A stretch of 17,480 bases of DNA from CAYXVU01 sp964468725 (lineage in GTDB: Bacteria > Acidobacteriota > Blastocatellia > UBA7656). The stretch spans positions 1 to 17,480 of the forward strand of contig CAYXVU010000122.1 of the NCBI GenBank assembly GCA_964468725.1. The letters are read 5' to 3'. A program made the translations under genes and the position numbers. Under the pieces are notes generated by a model. The model saw only the letters and a list, made by a program, of their open reading frames with translations, was not told the DNA's origin and ran no database searches. Shown here in pieces: positions 1 to 7,555 of this stretch (position 1 is its first letter; every line of letters begins with the position of its first letter).

Positions 1-1
1 C

Positions 2-1546
2 CCCGCAGGCCGGTTCGATACGAGCAATCTCGACGAAATCCGCGACCTCCATTGGGTGATGCCGGATGACCCGTTCAAACCGTTACCGCTCGAACTCTTC
101 CTGCGCGATTACTATGAGCCGCGCTTGTTGCAACGCATACTGGCAGGCGAGTCCTTCAAGCCTGTGAAGTCCATCGCTGAGTTGAACCGCGTGCAACCGG
201 AGGCGCGGATTGCCAACATTCAGCCGCAAAGCGGCGCGCCCGACAGCGTGTCGGTGACGGTGGTTGTCGCCAATGGCGTCGGCGAATCGCCACGCGATGG
301 CAAAGCGCGGGCGCGCGATTCGGGCGTCTACGATGTGCGGTTATTCCGCGACGGTCAGCTTGTTGGAGTTGCGCCGGAGACCGGCGGCGCGGTGCGTCTC
401 GATCAAACCGGCAAAGCGACGATCCAATTCAACAACATCAGATTGCCGCGCCGCGCTGATAATCGCAGCGTCGAGTTTTCAGCTTACGCTTTCAACCATG
501 ACCGCATCAAAAGCGCGACCAACCGCAAACGCTTTGACCTTCCGGCAACGCTGCTGCCGCAAAAAGGCCGCGCCTACCTCATCAGCGTCGGCGTCAATGC
601 TTATGAACAAGCGGATTTCGATCTGAGCTTTGCCGCCAACGATGCGCGACGCGTGCAGAGCATCGTCTTCGACCGCTTGGTGAAGAGCGCAGAGTATGAA
701 GAGGTCGTCGCCGTTTCGTTGCTCTCCGATTACGACGCAAAGACCGGCAGACGAACGGTGACCGAGAAGACGGCGACGAAGGGCAATCTCAAAGCCGTTC
801 TCGATGCGCTCTCTGGCAAAGCGGTTGCCGCCGATGCGCTCAAAGGCATTGCCAACGCTGACCGCTTGCGCGCCGCCCGACCGGAAGATTTGGTATTGAT
901 CTCGTTTGCTGGTCACGGATTCGCGGATGACACCGGCAGCTTCTACCTTGTGCCGTTTGACACCGGGCAGGTGGCGGAGCTGAAACCGACGGCGGCCTTT
1001 ATGCAGCGGTGCATTTCGAGTGAAGATCTGTCGCTATGGCTGCGCGGTGTGGATGCGGGCGAGATGGTGATGATCGTAGATGCTTGTCAATCGGCGGCGA
1101 GCATTGAGGCTGAAGGTTTCAAACCCGGCCCCATGGGCAGTCGCGGACTTGGACAATTGGCCTATGACAAAGGCATGCGGATTTTGACTTCGACGCAGGC
1201 CGATGATGTGGCGCTTGAGAGCGAGTTGATTCGGCAAGGGTTGTTGACCTATGCCCTGACTCACGACGGCATTGAAGCCGAACAGGCGGATTTCAAACCG
1301 CAAGATCGAACCATCACGCTTGCCGAATGGCTGGCCTATGGTGTGGTGCGCGTGCCGACGCTTTATGAAGAGGTGAAGAGAGGCGAATTGCAGAACTTCG
1401 GGCGCGGCGCAGAGAAACGCGCGCTCATCATCACCTCGAAAGACCGCCGGTCATTACGCCTGAAGAAATCGTTTCAACGTCCTGCGCTCTTCGATTTCGG
1501 CAGAAAACGGCGTGATGTGATCTTCACCCAATTGAGCGCGAAATGA
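2..1546 (+). CDS. Caspase-fold (peptidase C14) protein, 5' end outside window
   Basis: The reading frame is open to the left edge (the bases from position 2 read PAGRFDTSNLDEIRDLHW in frame with the rest), so the gene is truncated and the GTG at 56 is unlikely to be the start. Numbering from that GTG, residues 1-40 form the conserved linker PLPLELFLRDYYEPRLL..LAGE. Residues 41-165 look like a beta-rich Ig-like segment. The caspase-like domain starts near 171 (GRAYLISVGVNAY). The catalytic dyad is visible: His287 in SFAGHG and Cys344 in VDACQSA. From family knowledge, this linker plus a C14 domain commonly follows WD40 repeats in large bacterial proteins, so a propeller sensor may lie upstream. 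Function is inferred: a cysteine protease, probably Arg/Lys- or Asp-directed, possibly in stress or cell-death signalling. The C-terminal 60 residues are basic. The gene converges on purK with only 12 bp between the stop codons. Confidence 0.85.
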   Translation, partial: PAGRFDTSNLDEIRDLHWVMPDDPFKPLPLELFLRDYYEPRLLQRILAGESFKPVKSIAELNRVQPEARIANIQPQSGAPDSVSVTVVVANGVGESPRDGKARARDSGVYDVRLFRDGQLVGVAPETGGAVRLDQTGKATIQFNNIRLPRRADNRSVEFSAYAFNHDRIKSATNRKRFDLPATLLPQKGRAYLISVGVNAYEQADFDLSFAANDARRVQSIVFDRLVKSAEYEEVVAVSLLSDYDAKTGRRTVTEKTATKGNLKAVLDALSGKAVAADALKGIANADRLRAARPEDLVLISFAGHGFADDTGSFYLVPFDTGQVAELKPTAAFMQRCISSEDLSLWLRGVDAGEMVMIVDACQSAASIEAEGFKPGPMGSRGLGQLAYDKGMRILTSTQADDVALESELIRQGLLTYALTHDGIEAEQADFKPQDRTITLAEWLAYGVVRVPTLYEEVKRGELQNFGRGAEKRALIITSKDRRSLRLKKSFQRPALFDFGRKRRDVIFTQLSAK

Positions 1547-1558
1547 ACCGGGCGGCCA

Positions 1559-2650
1559 TTAGAGCTTCAACGCCTTGCATATCTCGCTCAGCCGCGCCTT
1601 GAGCGAGTCCGCGTCTTTTGCCGTCAGTGTGATGTGGCCGAGCTTACGGTTTGGGCGCGGCGCTTTGCCATAAAGGTGCAGATGCGCTTCCGGCATTTCC
1701 AGCGTCAGGCGGGTGTCGGGAATCGTGCCGATGAGGTTAATCATCGCTGAATGCCCGGTGAGCGCCGTCGAACCGAGCGGCCAACCAGCAATCGCACGCA
1801 GATGATTTTCAAACTGGCTGGTCGCTGCGCCTTCAATCGTCCAATGCCCGGAATTATGGACGCGCGGAGCCATCTCGTTAGCCAGCAATTCACCTTGCCG
1901 CTCGAAAAACTCAATAGCCAGCACGCCAACGTAATTCAAGTGATTCAATGCGCGCGTCGCATAGTCTTCGGCAAGTGATTGCAACGTGTCGGTTGCATTC
2001 GGCGCGGGAGCCAATGACAGGCGTAGCATGCCTTCGCGGTGATGATTTTCAACGAGCGGATAGAAAGCCGTCTCGCCCGCTCGCCCGCGCACCGCGAGAA
2101 GGGAGACTTCGCGGTCGAATTCGACGAAGCCTTCCAGTATGAGCGGCACGCCGTTGAGCGATTGCCATGCGGCAACCGCGTCTTCAGGGGCTTTGACTTC
2201 GTATTGCCCTTTGCCGTCATAGCCGAAGCGTCGCGTCTTTAAGACCGCAGGCAAACCAACGGTCTCCATCGCGCGCTCGAAATCTTCCCACGTGTTCACT
2301 GCGACAAAGGGCGGCGTCGGGATGCCGAGCCTTTGAAAGAAGGTCTTTTCAATAATCCGATCTTGCGCGGCTTCTAAGGCTTCGGGCGGAGGATAGACTG
2401 GCAGTCGTTCATTCAAAAATTGCGCCGTCGTGACCGGCACATTTTCAAATTCGTAGGTGACCAGATCAAGCCCTTCAGCGAAACGTTTGAGTGCGTCCAC
2501 ATCGTTGAAGTCCGCGACCATCAACTCCGTCAGCTGACCTGCGGGCGCTTCCGATGAGAGGTCGAGGGTGCGGAAGCGCAAGCCGAAGGGATAGCCCGCC
2601 AAGGCCAACATTCGTCCGAGTTGTCCGCCGCCTAATAGTCCGATCATCAT
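1559..2650 (-). CDS. purK: N5-carboxyaminoimidazole ribonucleotide synthase PurK
   Basis: Cytosolic ATP-grasp enzyme of purine synthesis that converts AIR, bicarbonate and ATP to N5-CAIR, the substrate of PurE. The 363 residues match the usual length. The N-terminal nucleotide-fold motif GLLGGGQLGRML is at 4-15, the ATP-grasp loop TRRFGYDGKGQ at 139-149, the metal/substrate motif NEMAPRVHNSGHW at 258-270, and the PurK C-terminal motif LHLYGK..R..RKLGHI at 324-340. The ATG at 2650 lies 2 nt after the purE stop; a second ATG follows at once, and either could be used. Translation is probably coupled to purE. The domain order and motifs separate it from PurT and from biotin carboxylase. Confidence 0.96.
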   Translation of the reverse strand: MMIGLLGGGQLGRMLALAGYPFGLRFRTLDLSSEAPAGQLTELMVADFNDVDALKRFAEGLDLVTYEFENVPVTTAQFLNERLPVYPPPEALEAAQDRIIEKTFFQRLGIPTPPFVAVNTWEDFERAMETVGLPAVLKTRRFGYDGKGQYEVKAPEDAVAAWQSLNGVPLILEGFVEFDREVSLLAVRGRAGETAFYPLVENHHREGMLRLSLAPAPNATDTLQSLAEDYATRALNHLNYVGVLAIEFFERQGELLANEMAPRVHNSGHWTIEGAATSQFENHLRAIAGWPLGSTALTGHSAMINLIGTIPDTRLTLEMPEAHLHLYGKAPRPNRKLGHITLTAKDADSLKARLSEICKALKL

Positions 2651-2652
2651 GG

Positions 2653-3141
2653 TTATGCCTTCGGGTCGGGGTGATCAAGTACAGCTTGCGTTTGCGCCGC
2701 GCGATAATGGCGCAAGGCTTCGCGGATTTCGGGATGTTGAATGCCGAGAATCGCCGCCGCATAGAGCGCAGCAGTGGTGGCTCCGGCTCTGCCGATGGCC
2801 AGGGTGCCGACCGGAATGCCGGCGGGCATCTGCACGATGGAGAGCAGAGAGTCTATGCCTTTGAGGGCGCGTGATTCGACGGGCACAGCGATGACCGGCA
2901 GAACAGTGAGCGCAGCAGTCATACCGGGTAAATGAGCTGCCCCGCCTGCGCCAGCGATGATGATTTCCAGACCGCGACTCTCTGCCGATGAAGCGTATTC
3001 GAAGAGCAGGTCGGGCGTGCGGTGCGCGGAAACCACGCGGGTTTCGTAGGGAATGGTGAGCGCTTCCAGCAGGGCGACAGCGTGCGCCATCGTCTCCCAA
3101 TCGGATTTCGACCCCATGATAACGCCGACAAGTGGCTGCAT
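2653..3141 (-). CDS. purE: N5-CAIR mutase PurE (class I)
   Basis: Small octameric enzyme that moves the carboxyl group of N5-CAIR to give CAIR in purine synthesis. The 162 residues match class I PurE. The phosphate/substrate motifs are GSKSDW (10-15), SAHRTP with the catalytic His40 (38-43) and AGAGGAAHLPGM (63-74). The ATG at 3141 is preceded by AAGGA about 10 nt upstream on the minus strand. Presence of purK directly downstream (2-nt gap) argues for the two-step bacterial route rather than the class II AIR carboxylase route. It follows the response-regulator gene by 142 nt on the same strand, so read-through from the two-component genes is possible but not shown. Confidence 0.97.
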   Translation of the reverse strand: MQPLVGVIMGSKSDWETMAHAVALLEALTIPYETRVVSAHRTPDLLFEYASSAESRGLEIIIAGAGGAAHLPGMTAALTVLPVIAVPVESRALKGIDSLLSIVQMPAGIPVGTLAIGRAGATTAALYAAAILGIQHPEIREALRHYRAAQTQAVLDHPDPKA

Positions 3142-3283
3142 AGCGATATATCCTTTACCTGAAAGTTGCAGCCGTCAGTTTATCCGCCGTGCGCCGAGAA
3201 TGCATGAAGAAAATGAGTGGTAAGCGTCACCGGCCAGTCGTTTGGGAAGAAGGTTTCCCCAGTCGCAGATGATTAGCCGCGAC

Positions 3284-3970
3284 TCATCCCAAAAATTTGT
3301 AGCCGACGCGGTGAACCGTGATGATGTATTGCGGGTCAGCGGGGGTGGGTTCGATCTTCTGGCGCAGTTTAGCGATGTGATTGTCCACCGTGCGTGTGAA
3401 CGGGTAGTTGTCATAGCCCCAGACTTCGTCAAGCAACTGATCGCGGGTGACGGTTTCGCCGCGATGTTGGATGAAGTACTTCATCAGCTCGAACTCGCGC
3501 GGCGAAAATTCCATCGGCTGACCGTTCCTCGTCGCCTGATACTTCTTGAACTCCAATACGACATCGCCGAATTTATAGTTTTCCAGTTCGGCGACCTGTT
3601 TCGAAGTGCGGCGCAGATGGGCGCGCACGCGGGCGAGCAGTTCTTTGATGCTGAAGGGCTTTGTCACATAGTCATCGGCACCCATCTCGAGACCGACGAT
3701 CTTATCTATCTCTTGGCCACGCGCCGTCAACATGATGATCGGCACATCCATCCCTTGCCCGCGCAGTTGCCGACACACATCCAAGCCGCTCATCTGCGGC
3801 AACATCACATCCAAGACGATCAAATCCGGGCGGTCGGCAATGGCGCGGTTCAGCCCTTGCTGACCATCCGCTGCGACGGCGACCTCATAGCCTTCGTACT
3901 CAAAGTTGTCTCTCAGTCCCATGGCCATGTCCGGCTCGTCTTCAACGATTAGGATTCTCTGCAACCTCAT
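3284..3970 (-). CDS. OmpR/PhoB-family response regulator
   Basis: DNA-binding response regulator, probably phosphorylated by the histidine kinase encoded just upstream. With the ATG at 3970 it is 228 aa. The receiver domain (about 4-120) has the acidic pocket VEDEPD, phospho-acceptor Asp54 in LIVLDVMLP, Thr82 in IIMLTA and Lys104 in DYVTKPF. The winged-helix domain (about 130-228) has SPREFELMKYF and the recognition-helix motif RTVDNHIAKLR. Start choice is uncertain. The frame stays open to a TTG at 3991. AGGAGG (3978-3973) is only 2 nt from the ATG at 3970 but 8 nt from an in-frame TTG at 3964, which would give an N-terminus MQRILIVEDE typical of the family. The gene overlaps the kinase gene by about 23-50 nt depending on the start. 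Target genes are unknown. Confidence 0.94.
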   Translation of the reverse strand: MRLQRILIVEDEPDMAMGLRDNFEYEGYEVAVAADGQQGLNRAIADRPDLIVLDVMLPQMSGLDVCRQLRGQGMDVPIIMLTARGQEIDKIVGLEMGADDYVTKPFSIKELLARVRAHLRRTSKQVAELENYKFGDVVLEFKKYQATRNGQPMEFSPREFELMKYFIQHRGETVTRDQLLDEVWGYDNYPFTRTVDNHIAKLRQKIEPTPADPQYIITVHRVGYKFLG

Positions 3971-5681
3971 ACCCTCCTGTCTCGAAACCAAAATCCTTAT
4001 GGGTCGTCTCGGACGCTTTCACCGGCAGCAGAATCGTAAACTTGCTGCCTTTGCCCGCTGCGCTTTCAAGGTGAATCTGGCCGCGATGCGCTTCGACGAT
4101 ATGTTTGACCAGCGCCAACCCCAACCCGGTGCCTTTGGTATTGTGAACCAATCCAGTGCTGACGCGATAGAATTTCTCAAAGACTTTCTGCTGTTCGGAG
4201 CGCGGAATGCCGATGCCGCTGTCAGCGATTTCGATGGCGATATGCCCATCGCGCGCCCGCACGCTGACGGCGATCTTTTTGACCGCATCGGAGTATTTCA
4301 CCGCGTTGTTGAGCAGATTGAGCACGGCTTGCGAAATCGCGTCTTGATCGATAGGGACGCGCGGCAGGTTGTGTTGAATGTCGGTGGTCAGTTCAAAACC
4401 AGCGTTGAGGATTTGATATTCGTAGCTCTTCAAAACTTCTTCGACGACTTCGGCCACGTCGGATTCAACGAACTCATACTCTTTGCGCCCGGCTTCGATC
4501 TTCGAGAAGTCGAGGATGTTGTTGATTAGTTGCGTGAGTCTGCGGCTCTCGCTGTTGATAATGCGATAGTATTCCTGCGCTTTTTCCTGACTGCGAACCC
4601 GTCCGAGTTCGAGGGTTTCGGCAAACAGGCGAATCAAAGCGAGCGGAGTTTTGAGTTCGTGCGAGACGTTGGAGACGAAAGTAGATTTCGCCTGCGCCAG
4701 TTTCATTTCGCGCGCTGTCGAGCGCAAGACCAAAACGATGCCAAGCAGCAAAAAGGAGAAGACGAAGAGCGCCAGCATCAGACTCTTTTTGAAATTCTCT
4801 TTGGCCAACGCCTCGATGGTCGTGTTCTTATAGCCGATGGTCAGATACCAGCGCGGGAAGACCGGCCCGAATGGGGCTTTCACTTCATCCGGGACGGCGT
4901 CGCCGTGATTGCTGTAGACTGGCTTCCAGTTTTCGTCTACGACGGCCAGCGCGACTTCGGTACTGGGTGCGCCTTCGACCGGGCAACTCAAGACTTCGGG
5001 AATCGTGCGGCTCAGAAAATGCTCTTTGACGTAGTTCGGGCGAAAGGTCATGGCCGCAAAGCCATTGATCTTTTCGGTTTCGGCCTCCATCAGGGGGTAA
5101 AAGATCAAGGTCTGCGGGGCTTCGAGTCGGTCGCCTTTCAACGCCGCTGCCGCTGCGCAAGTCGGCTGATCGAAGACCAGCGGGCTTTTCATATCCATCC
5201 ACGAACGCGTCATCAGTGCGCGGTCGAATGATTCGCTGATAAACCTCACCGCCTCGTCTTTTTTGAAATCCGCATCGTTGATCCGGCGCACGCCTTCATC
5301 GGAATAGAAGAGCGCCACGCGCTCCGGTTTGCAGGCGCAGGTATAGACGAAGATCAATCTGTCCACCTCCGGTCGCGTCTTTTTCACCAGCGCGAAATAC
5401 TGTTCGACGGGCGCAAGATCATCGGGCTTGGGGTGAAGTTTGCCGACCGGAAGAAGAGCTTCTTTGGCGGAGATTTTGATGTTGTCGCTCACTTGACGGG
5501 CGACGTTTTGCAAGGTCTGGCGGAAATTCTCGCGCACCGCGACTTTGGTCTGGCGTTCCAATTCAACGAGCGAGTTATATTGAATGACGGAAAGAATCGT
5601 TGTTGGCAACAAGACGGCGACCGCAGCCAGCGTGATGAGCTTGGCTTTGGAAGAGAATTGTGGAAGTAATCTGCTCGCCAT
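3942..5681 (-). CDS. Membrane sensor histidine kinase
   Basis: Autophosphorylating sensor kinase, partner of the overlapping response regulator. From the ATG at 5681 it is 579 aa. One membrane segment lies at about 14-34, an extracytoplasmic sensor region at 35-298, and a second membrane segment at about 300-320. The HisKA domain follows directly with H-box NVSHELKTPL (His341). The HATPase domain has N-box NLLNNAVKYSD (about 456-466), G1 box ADSGIGIP (Asp487) and G2 box KGTGLGLAL. No HAMP domain fits in the roughly 20 residues between the second membrane helix and the H-box. The sensor region contains four cysteines: CAC at 115-117, Cys175 and Cys233. The frame is open back to a TTG at 5771, but the sequence between lacks a normal start context. 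The ligand is unknown; no PAS or Cache motif is clear by eye. Confidence 0.93.
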   Translation of the reverse strand: MASRLLPQFSSKAKLITLAAVAVLLPTTILSVIQYNSLVELERQTKVAVRENFRQTLQNVARQVSDNIKISAKEALLPVGKLHPKPDDLAPVEQYFALVKKTRPEVDRLIFVYTCACKPERVALFYSDEGVRRINDADFKKDEAVRFISESFDRALMTRSWMDMKSPLVFDQPTCAAAAALKGDRLEAPQTLIFYPLMEAETEKINGFAAMTFRPNYVKEHFLSRTIPEVLSCPVEGAPSTEVALAVVDENWKPVYSNHGDAVPDEVKAPFGPVFPRWYLTIGYKNTTIEALAKENFKKSLMLALFVFSFLLLGIVLVLRSTAREMKLAQAKSTFVSNVSHELKTPLALIRLFAETLELGRVRSQEKAQEYYRIINSESRRLTQLINNILDFSKIEAGRKEYEFVESDVAEVVEEVLKSYEYQILNAGFELTTDIQHNLPRVPIDQDAISQAVLNLLNNAVKYSDAVKKIAVSVRARDGHIAIEIADSGIGIPRSEQQKVFEKFYRVSTGLVHNTKGTGLGLALVKHIVEAHRGQIHLESAAGKGSKFTILLPVKASETTHKDFGFETGGYEVAENPNR

Positions 5682-5946
5682 GACCGAAAAGAGTATACAA
5701 CAGCCCCGCACCGACGACGGCTGTGAATCTCGCGTGGGGTGTAAAAAATTGTAACCGACTTTTGGCTGCAAACAGTCTCAAGATGTGAGAGAGTGTGCAC
5801 GGCAATAAAGTGCTGCGCCCCATGAAAAAATCACCATTTTTTTACAAGCAGATTGTGACGAATCGCAGGCGCATCGCGTACACTAGACAGCGGCGGCCAG
5901 TCGCGCCGGAAGCCAACTTCATCATCATTACGCGGAGGGCAAAGTT
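5682..5946. other. Divergent intergenic region, kinase versus permease
   Basis: This 265-bp stretch separates the divergent kinase and permease genes and should hold both promoters. An AT-rich patch lies at 5823-5847. A TATACT box (minus strand, 5697-5692) lies so close to the kinase ATG that a transcript from it would be nearly leaderless; no convincing -35 goes with it. Short open frames here have no ribosome binding site and no recognisable product. I see no repeat or RNA gene. Confidence 0.5.
5855..5884 (+). promoter_or_regulatory. Possible promoter for the APC permease gene
   Basis: GTGACG (5855-5860, 4 of 6 to the -35 consensus), an 18-nt spacer and TACACT (5879-5884, 4 of 6 to the -10 consensus) precede the permease start by 62 nt. 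The same -10 sequence, TACACT, occurs in the better promoter of ispH. This is a by-eye match only. Confidence 0.3.
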
Positions 5947-7257
5947 GTGCATGCAGAACGCGAATCCGAGCGCAGAGTGCTGACGTTAATTCCTTCATCG
6001 GCCATTGTCGTATCGAGCATGATCGGCACAGGCATCTTTACCACCACCGGGTTGATGGTCGAGATGGGCGCAGGTGCGGGTGATGTTCTCCTCGGTTGGT
6101 TGTTGGGCGGCGTGGTGGCGCTGTGCGGGTCGCTCTGCTATGGCGAGATCGGAGCCAGTCTTCCCGAATCCGGCGGCGAATGCCATTACCTGAGTCGTCT
6201 GTTGCATCCGGCGCTCGGTTTTATCTCCGGCTGGGTATCGCTCATCGTCGGCTTTGCTGCGCCGATTGCCGCCTCGGCCATTGCCATGAATATCTACATT
6301 GGCAGTGTGATTCCCGGCTGGCCGGTGCGCGTGATGTCGGCAGTGATGATCTTGGTAATTTCGCTGCTGCATGCCTATGACCTGCGATTCGGCAGTCGCA
6401 TTCAAATCAGCCTCACTGCATTGAAAGTCTTTTTGATTGCCGTCTTCGTTGCTAGCGTCGCCTTATATGGCGAACATCTGCACTCGCCCGGTCTCAATCA
6501 TTTCAAACCGACGTTGGGATTCTCTTCTTCGTTTGCCGTCATTCTGGTCTTCGTGTCGTTTGCCTACAGCGGTTGGAACGCCGCCGCCTATGTCGGCTCG
6601 GAAATCAAGAAGCCGGAGCGCAATCTGCCTTTGTCTCTGCTGATCGGCACGGTGGTGGTGACGTTGATCTATCTGGTCGTCAATCTATCCTACTTACAAG
6701 CCGTTCCGGTCGAACAACTCTCCGGCGTCGAAGATGTCGCGCGCTTGGTCGGAGAAAAGCTATGGGGCGGAGTCGGTGGCAGCATCATTGCGTCATTGAT
6801 TGCGCTGACCTTGATCGTACCGATGAGCGCGATGATTATGACCGGGCCGCGCGTCGCCGAAGCGATGGCACGCGATCAATTCCTGCCTGCTTGGTTTGGC
6901 AGACTGAACGACAAAAAGGTACCGACCTATGCGGTGTGGTTTCAAGCGATCCTCGCCACCGCCATTGCGCTGACCTCGTCTTTTGGCCCGCTATTGATTT
7001 ACATCGGGTTTACCCTGAACATCTTCGCCGCGCTGACGGTCTTCAGTCTGTTTCGCTTGCGCAGCGAAGGGCTGAGCGCGCAGCGCGTTTGTATCGGCTA
7101 CCCGCTGACGCCGGTCATCTTCATCGCCTTTGCGATTTGGATGACCGTATGGAGCGTACAATCGGAGCTCGTCGCTTCGATTGCTGGTATGTTCACCTTT
7201 CTGATCGGCTACGCCCTCTACATCTGGAATTCCCGTAAAGCGCGCAGCGCACTCTGA
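5947..7257 (+). CDS. APC-superfamily amino-acid permease
   Basis: Inner-membrane amino-acid or amine transporter of 436 aa with about 12 hydrophobic segments. The unwound TM1 motif SMIGTGIF (24-31) binds the amino acid backbone in the family. GEIGASLPESGGE (66-78) is the TM2/TM3 signature, and SGWNAAAYVGSEIKKPERNLP (208-228) is the TM6 to loop signature of the L-type/APA groups. These show the family but not the substrate. The start is GTG at 5947, chosen because GGAGG (5934-5938) sits 8 nt upstream. The gene is monocistronic by context, with a probable terminator 25 nt downstream. It could work by exchange, as many LAT-like members do, or by proton symport. Confidence 0.9.
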   Translation: MHAERESERRVLTLIPSSAIVVSSMIGTGIFTTTGLMVEMGAGAGDVLLGWLLGGVVALCGSLCYGEIGASLPESGGECHYLSRLLHPALGFISGWVSLIVGFAAPIAASAIAMNIYIGSVIPGWPVRVMSAVMILVISLLHAYDLRFGSRIQISLTALKVFLIAVFVASVALYGEHLHSPGLNHFKPTLGFSSSFAVILVFVSFAYSGWNAAAYVGSEIKKPERNLPLSLLIGTVVVTLIYLVVNLSYLQAVPVEQLSGVEDVARLVGEKLWGGVGGSIIASLIALTLIVPMSAMIMTGPRVAEAMARDQFLPAWFGRLNDKKVPTYAVWFQAILATAIALTSSFGPLLIYIGFTLNIFAALTVFSLFRLRSEGLSAQRVCIGYPLTPVIFIAFAIWMTVWSVQSELVASIAGMFTFLIGYALYIWNSRKARSAL

Positions 7258-7281
7258 GGCGAGCGGCGCATTTCCGGCGGG

Positions 7282-7323
7282 CTCATCTCCGCTTTTAGCC
7301 GAGCGGATGAGAGACATCTTTTT
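7282..7323 (+). terminator. Probable rho-independent terminator after the permease gene
   Basis: CTCAT (7282-7286) pairs with ATGAG (7307-7311), and after a 2-nt bulge CCGCT (7289-7293) pairs with AGCGG (7302-7306), leaving an 8-nt loop. Five T residues (7319-7323) follow, but 7 nt after the stem, so the match to a classical terminator is imperfect. Its place 25 nt after the permease stop supports the role. Confidence 0.4.
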
Positions 7324-7367
7324 ACAGCTTTTAACAACGAGATGACTTTTTCGGGGGGAGGACTGCG

Positions 7368-7373
7368 TATAAT
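7368..7373 (+). promoter_or_regulatory. TATAAT -10 box ahead of the DUF5916 gene
   Basis: A perfect TATAAT (7368-7373) lies 188 nt before the chosen start codon. There is no good -35 at 16-18 nt spacing; the nearest resemblance is ATGACT at 7342-7347 with a 20-nt spacer. A start near 7380 would fall on the 10-bp palindrome TTGAATTCAA (7380-7389), a possible operator. Transcription from here would include the hairpin at 7404-7473. Confidence 0.45.
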
Positions 7374-7403
7374 CGCGAATTGAATTCAACCACTTTACTT
7401 GAT

Positions 7404-7473
7404 ATCCGCGAAGGTGACGGAAGGCATTGGGAACCTCCTTTTCACTACCCTATGCGACCTTCGCGGATTTTTT
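7404..7473 (+). promoter_or_regulatory. Candidate structured RNA leader or attenuator
   Basis: ATCCGCGAAGGT (7404-7415) is the exact reverse complement of ACCTTCGCGGAT (7457-7468). This gives a 12-bp perfect stem that runs into a T-tract (7468-7473). The 41-nt loop can form an inner stem, GGAAGG (7419-7424) with CCTTTT (7437-7442), including two G-U pairs. AACCTCC (7432-7438) in the loop is exactly complementary to GGAGGTT (7541-7547), the ribosome binding site of the downstream gene. Seen directly: the complementarities. Inferred: a switch that either ends transcription here or hides the ribosome binding site. It could instead be a terminator of a short RNA of about 90 nt or a protein-binding inverted repeat. 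I do not recognise a known riboswitch class. Confidence 0.45.
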
Positions 7474-7555
7474 ACAAGGCCCTCGCCAGTTTATGTCGAG
7501 CCGGTTCTTCGGTAAACTGATGCTCGTATTTCCGACCGCCGGAGGTTATGACGTG

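Noticed and set aside
3244..3284. Two short hairpins after the response-regulator stop as a terminator
   Set aside because: Stems are 5-6 bp and neither is followed by a T-run in the minus-strand direction.
3242..3952. Plus-strand open frame (236 codons) opposite the response-regulator gene
   Set aside because: The minus-strand frame carries all receiver and winged-helix motifs; this one is a mirror frame with a product rich in His, Asp and Gln and no family pattern.
4530..5231. Plus-strand open frame (233 codons) opposite the histidine-kinase gene
   Set aside because: Antisense shadow of the kinase sensor region with no start signal or domain.
6573..7238. Second plus-strand frame inside the permease gene
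   Set aside because: It overlaps the APC permease, whose motifs and membrane segments are clear; the shadow product is Arg-rich and non-membrane.
7452..7520. Possible 22-aa leader peptide overlapping the 3' arm of the hairpin
   Set aside because: No ribosome binding site precedes its ATG, and the peptide (MRPSRIFYKALASLCRAG...) has no run of one amino acid as a classical attenuator would.
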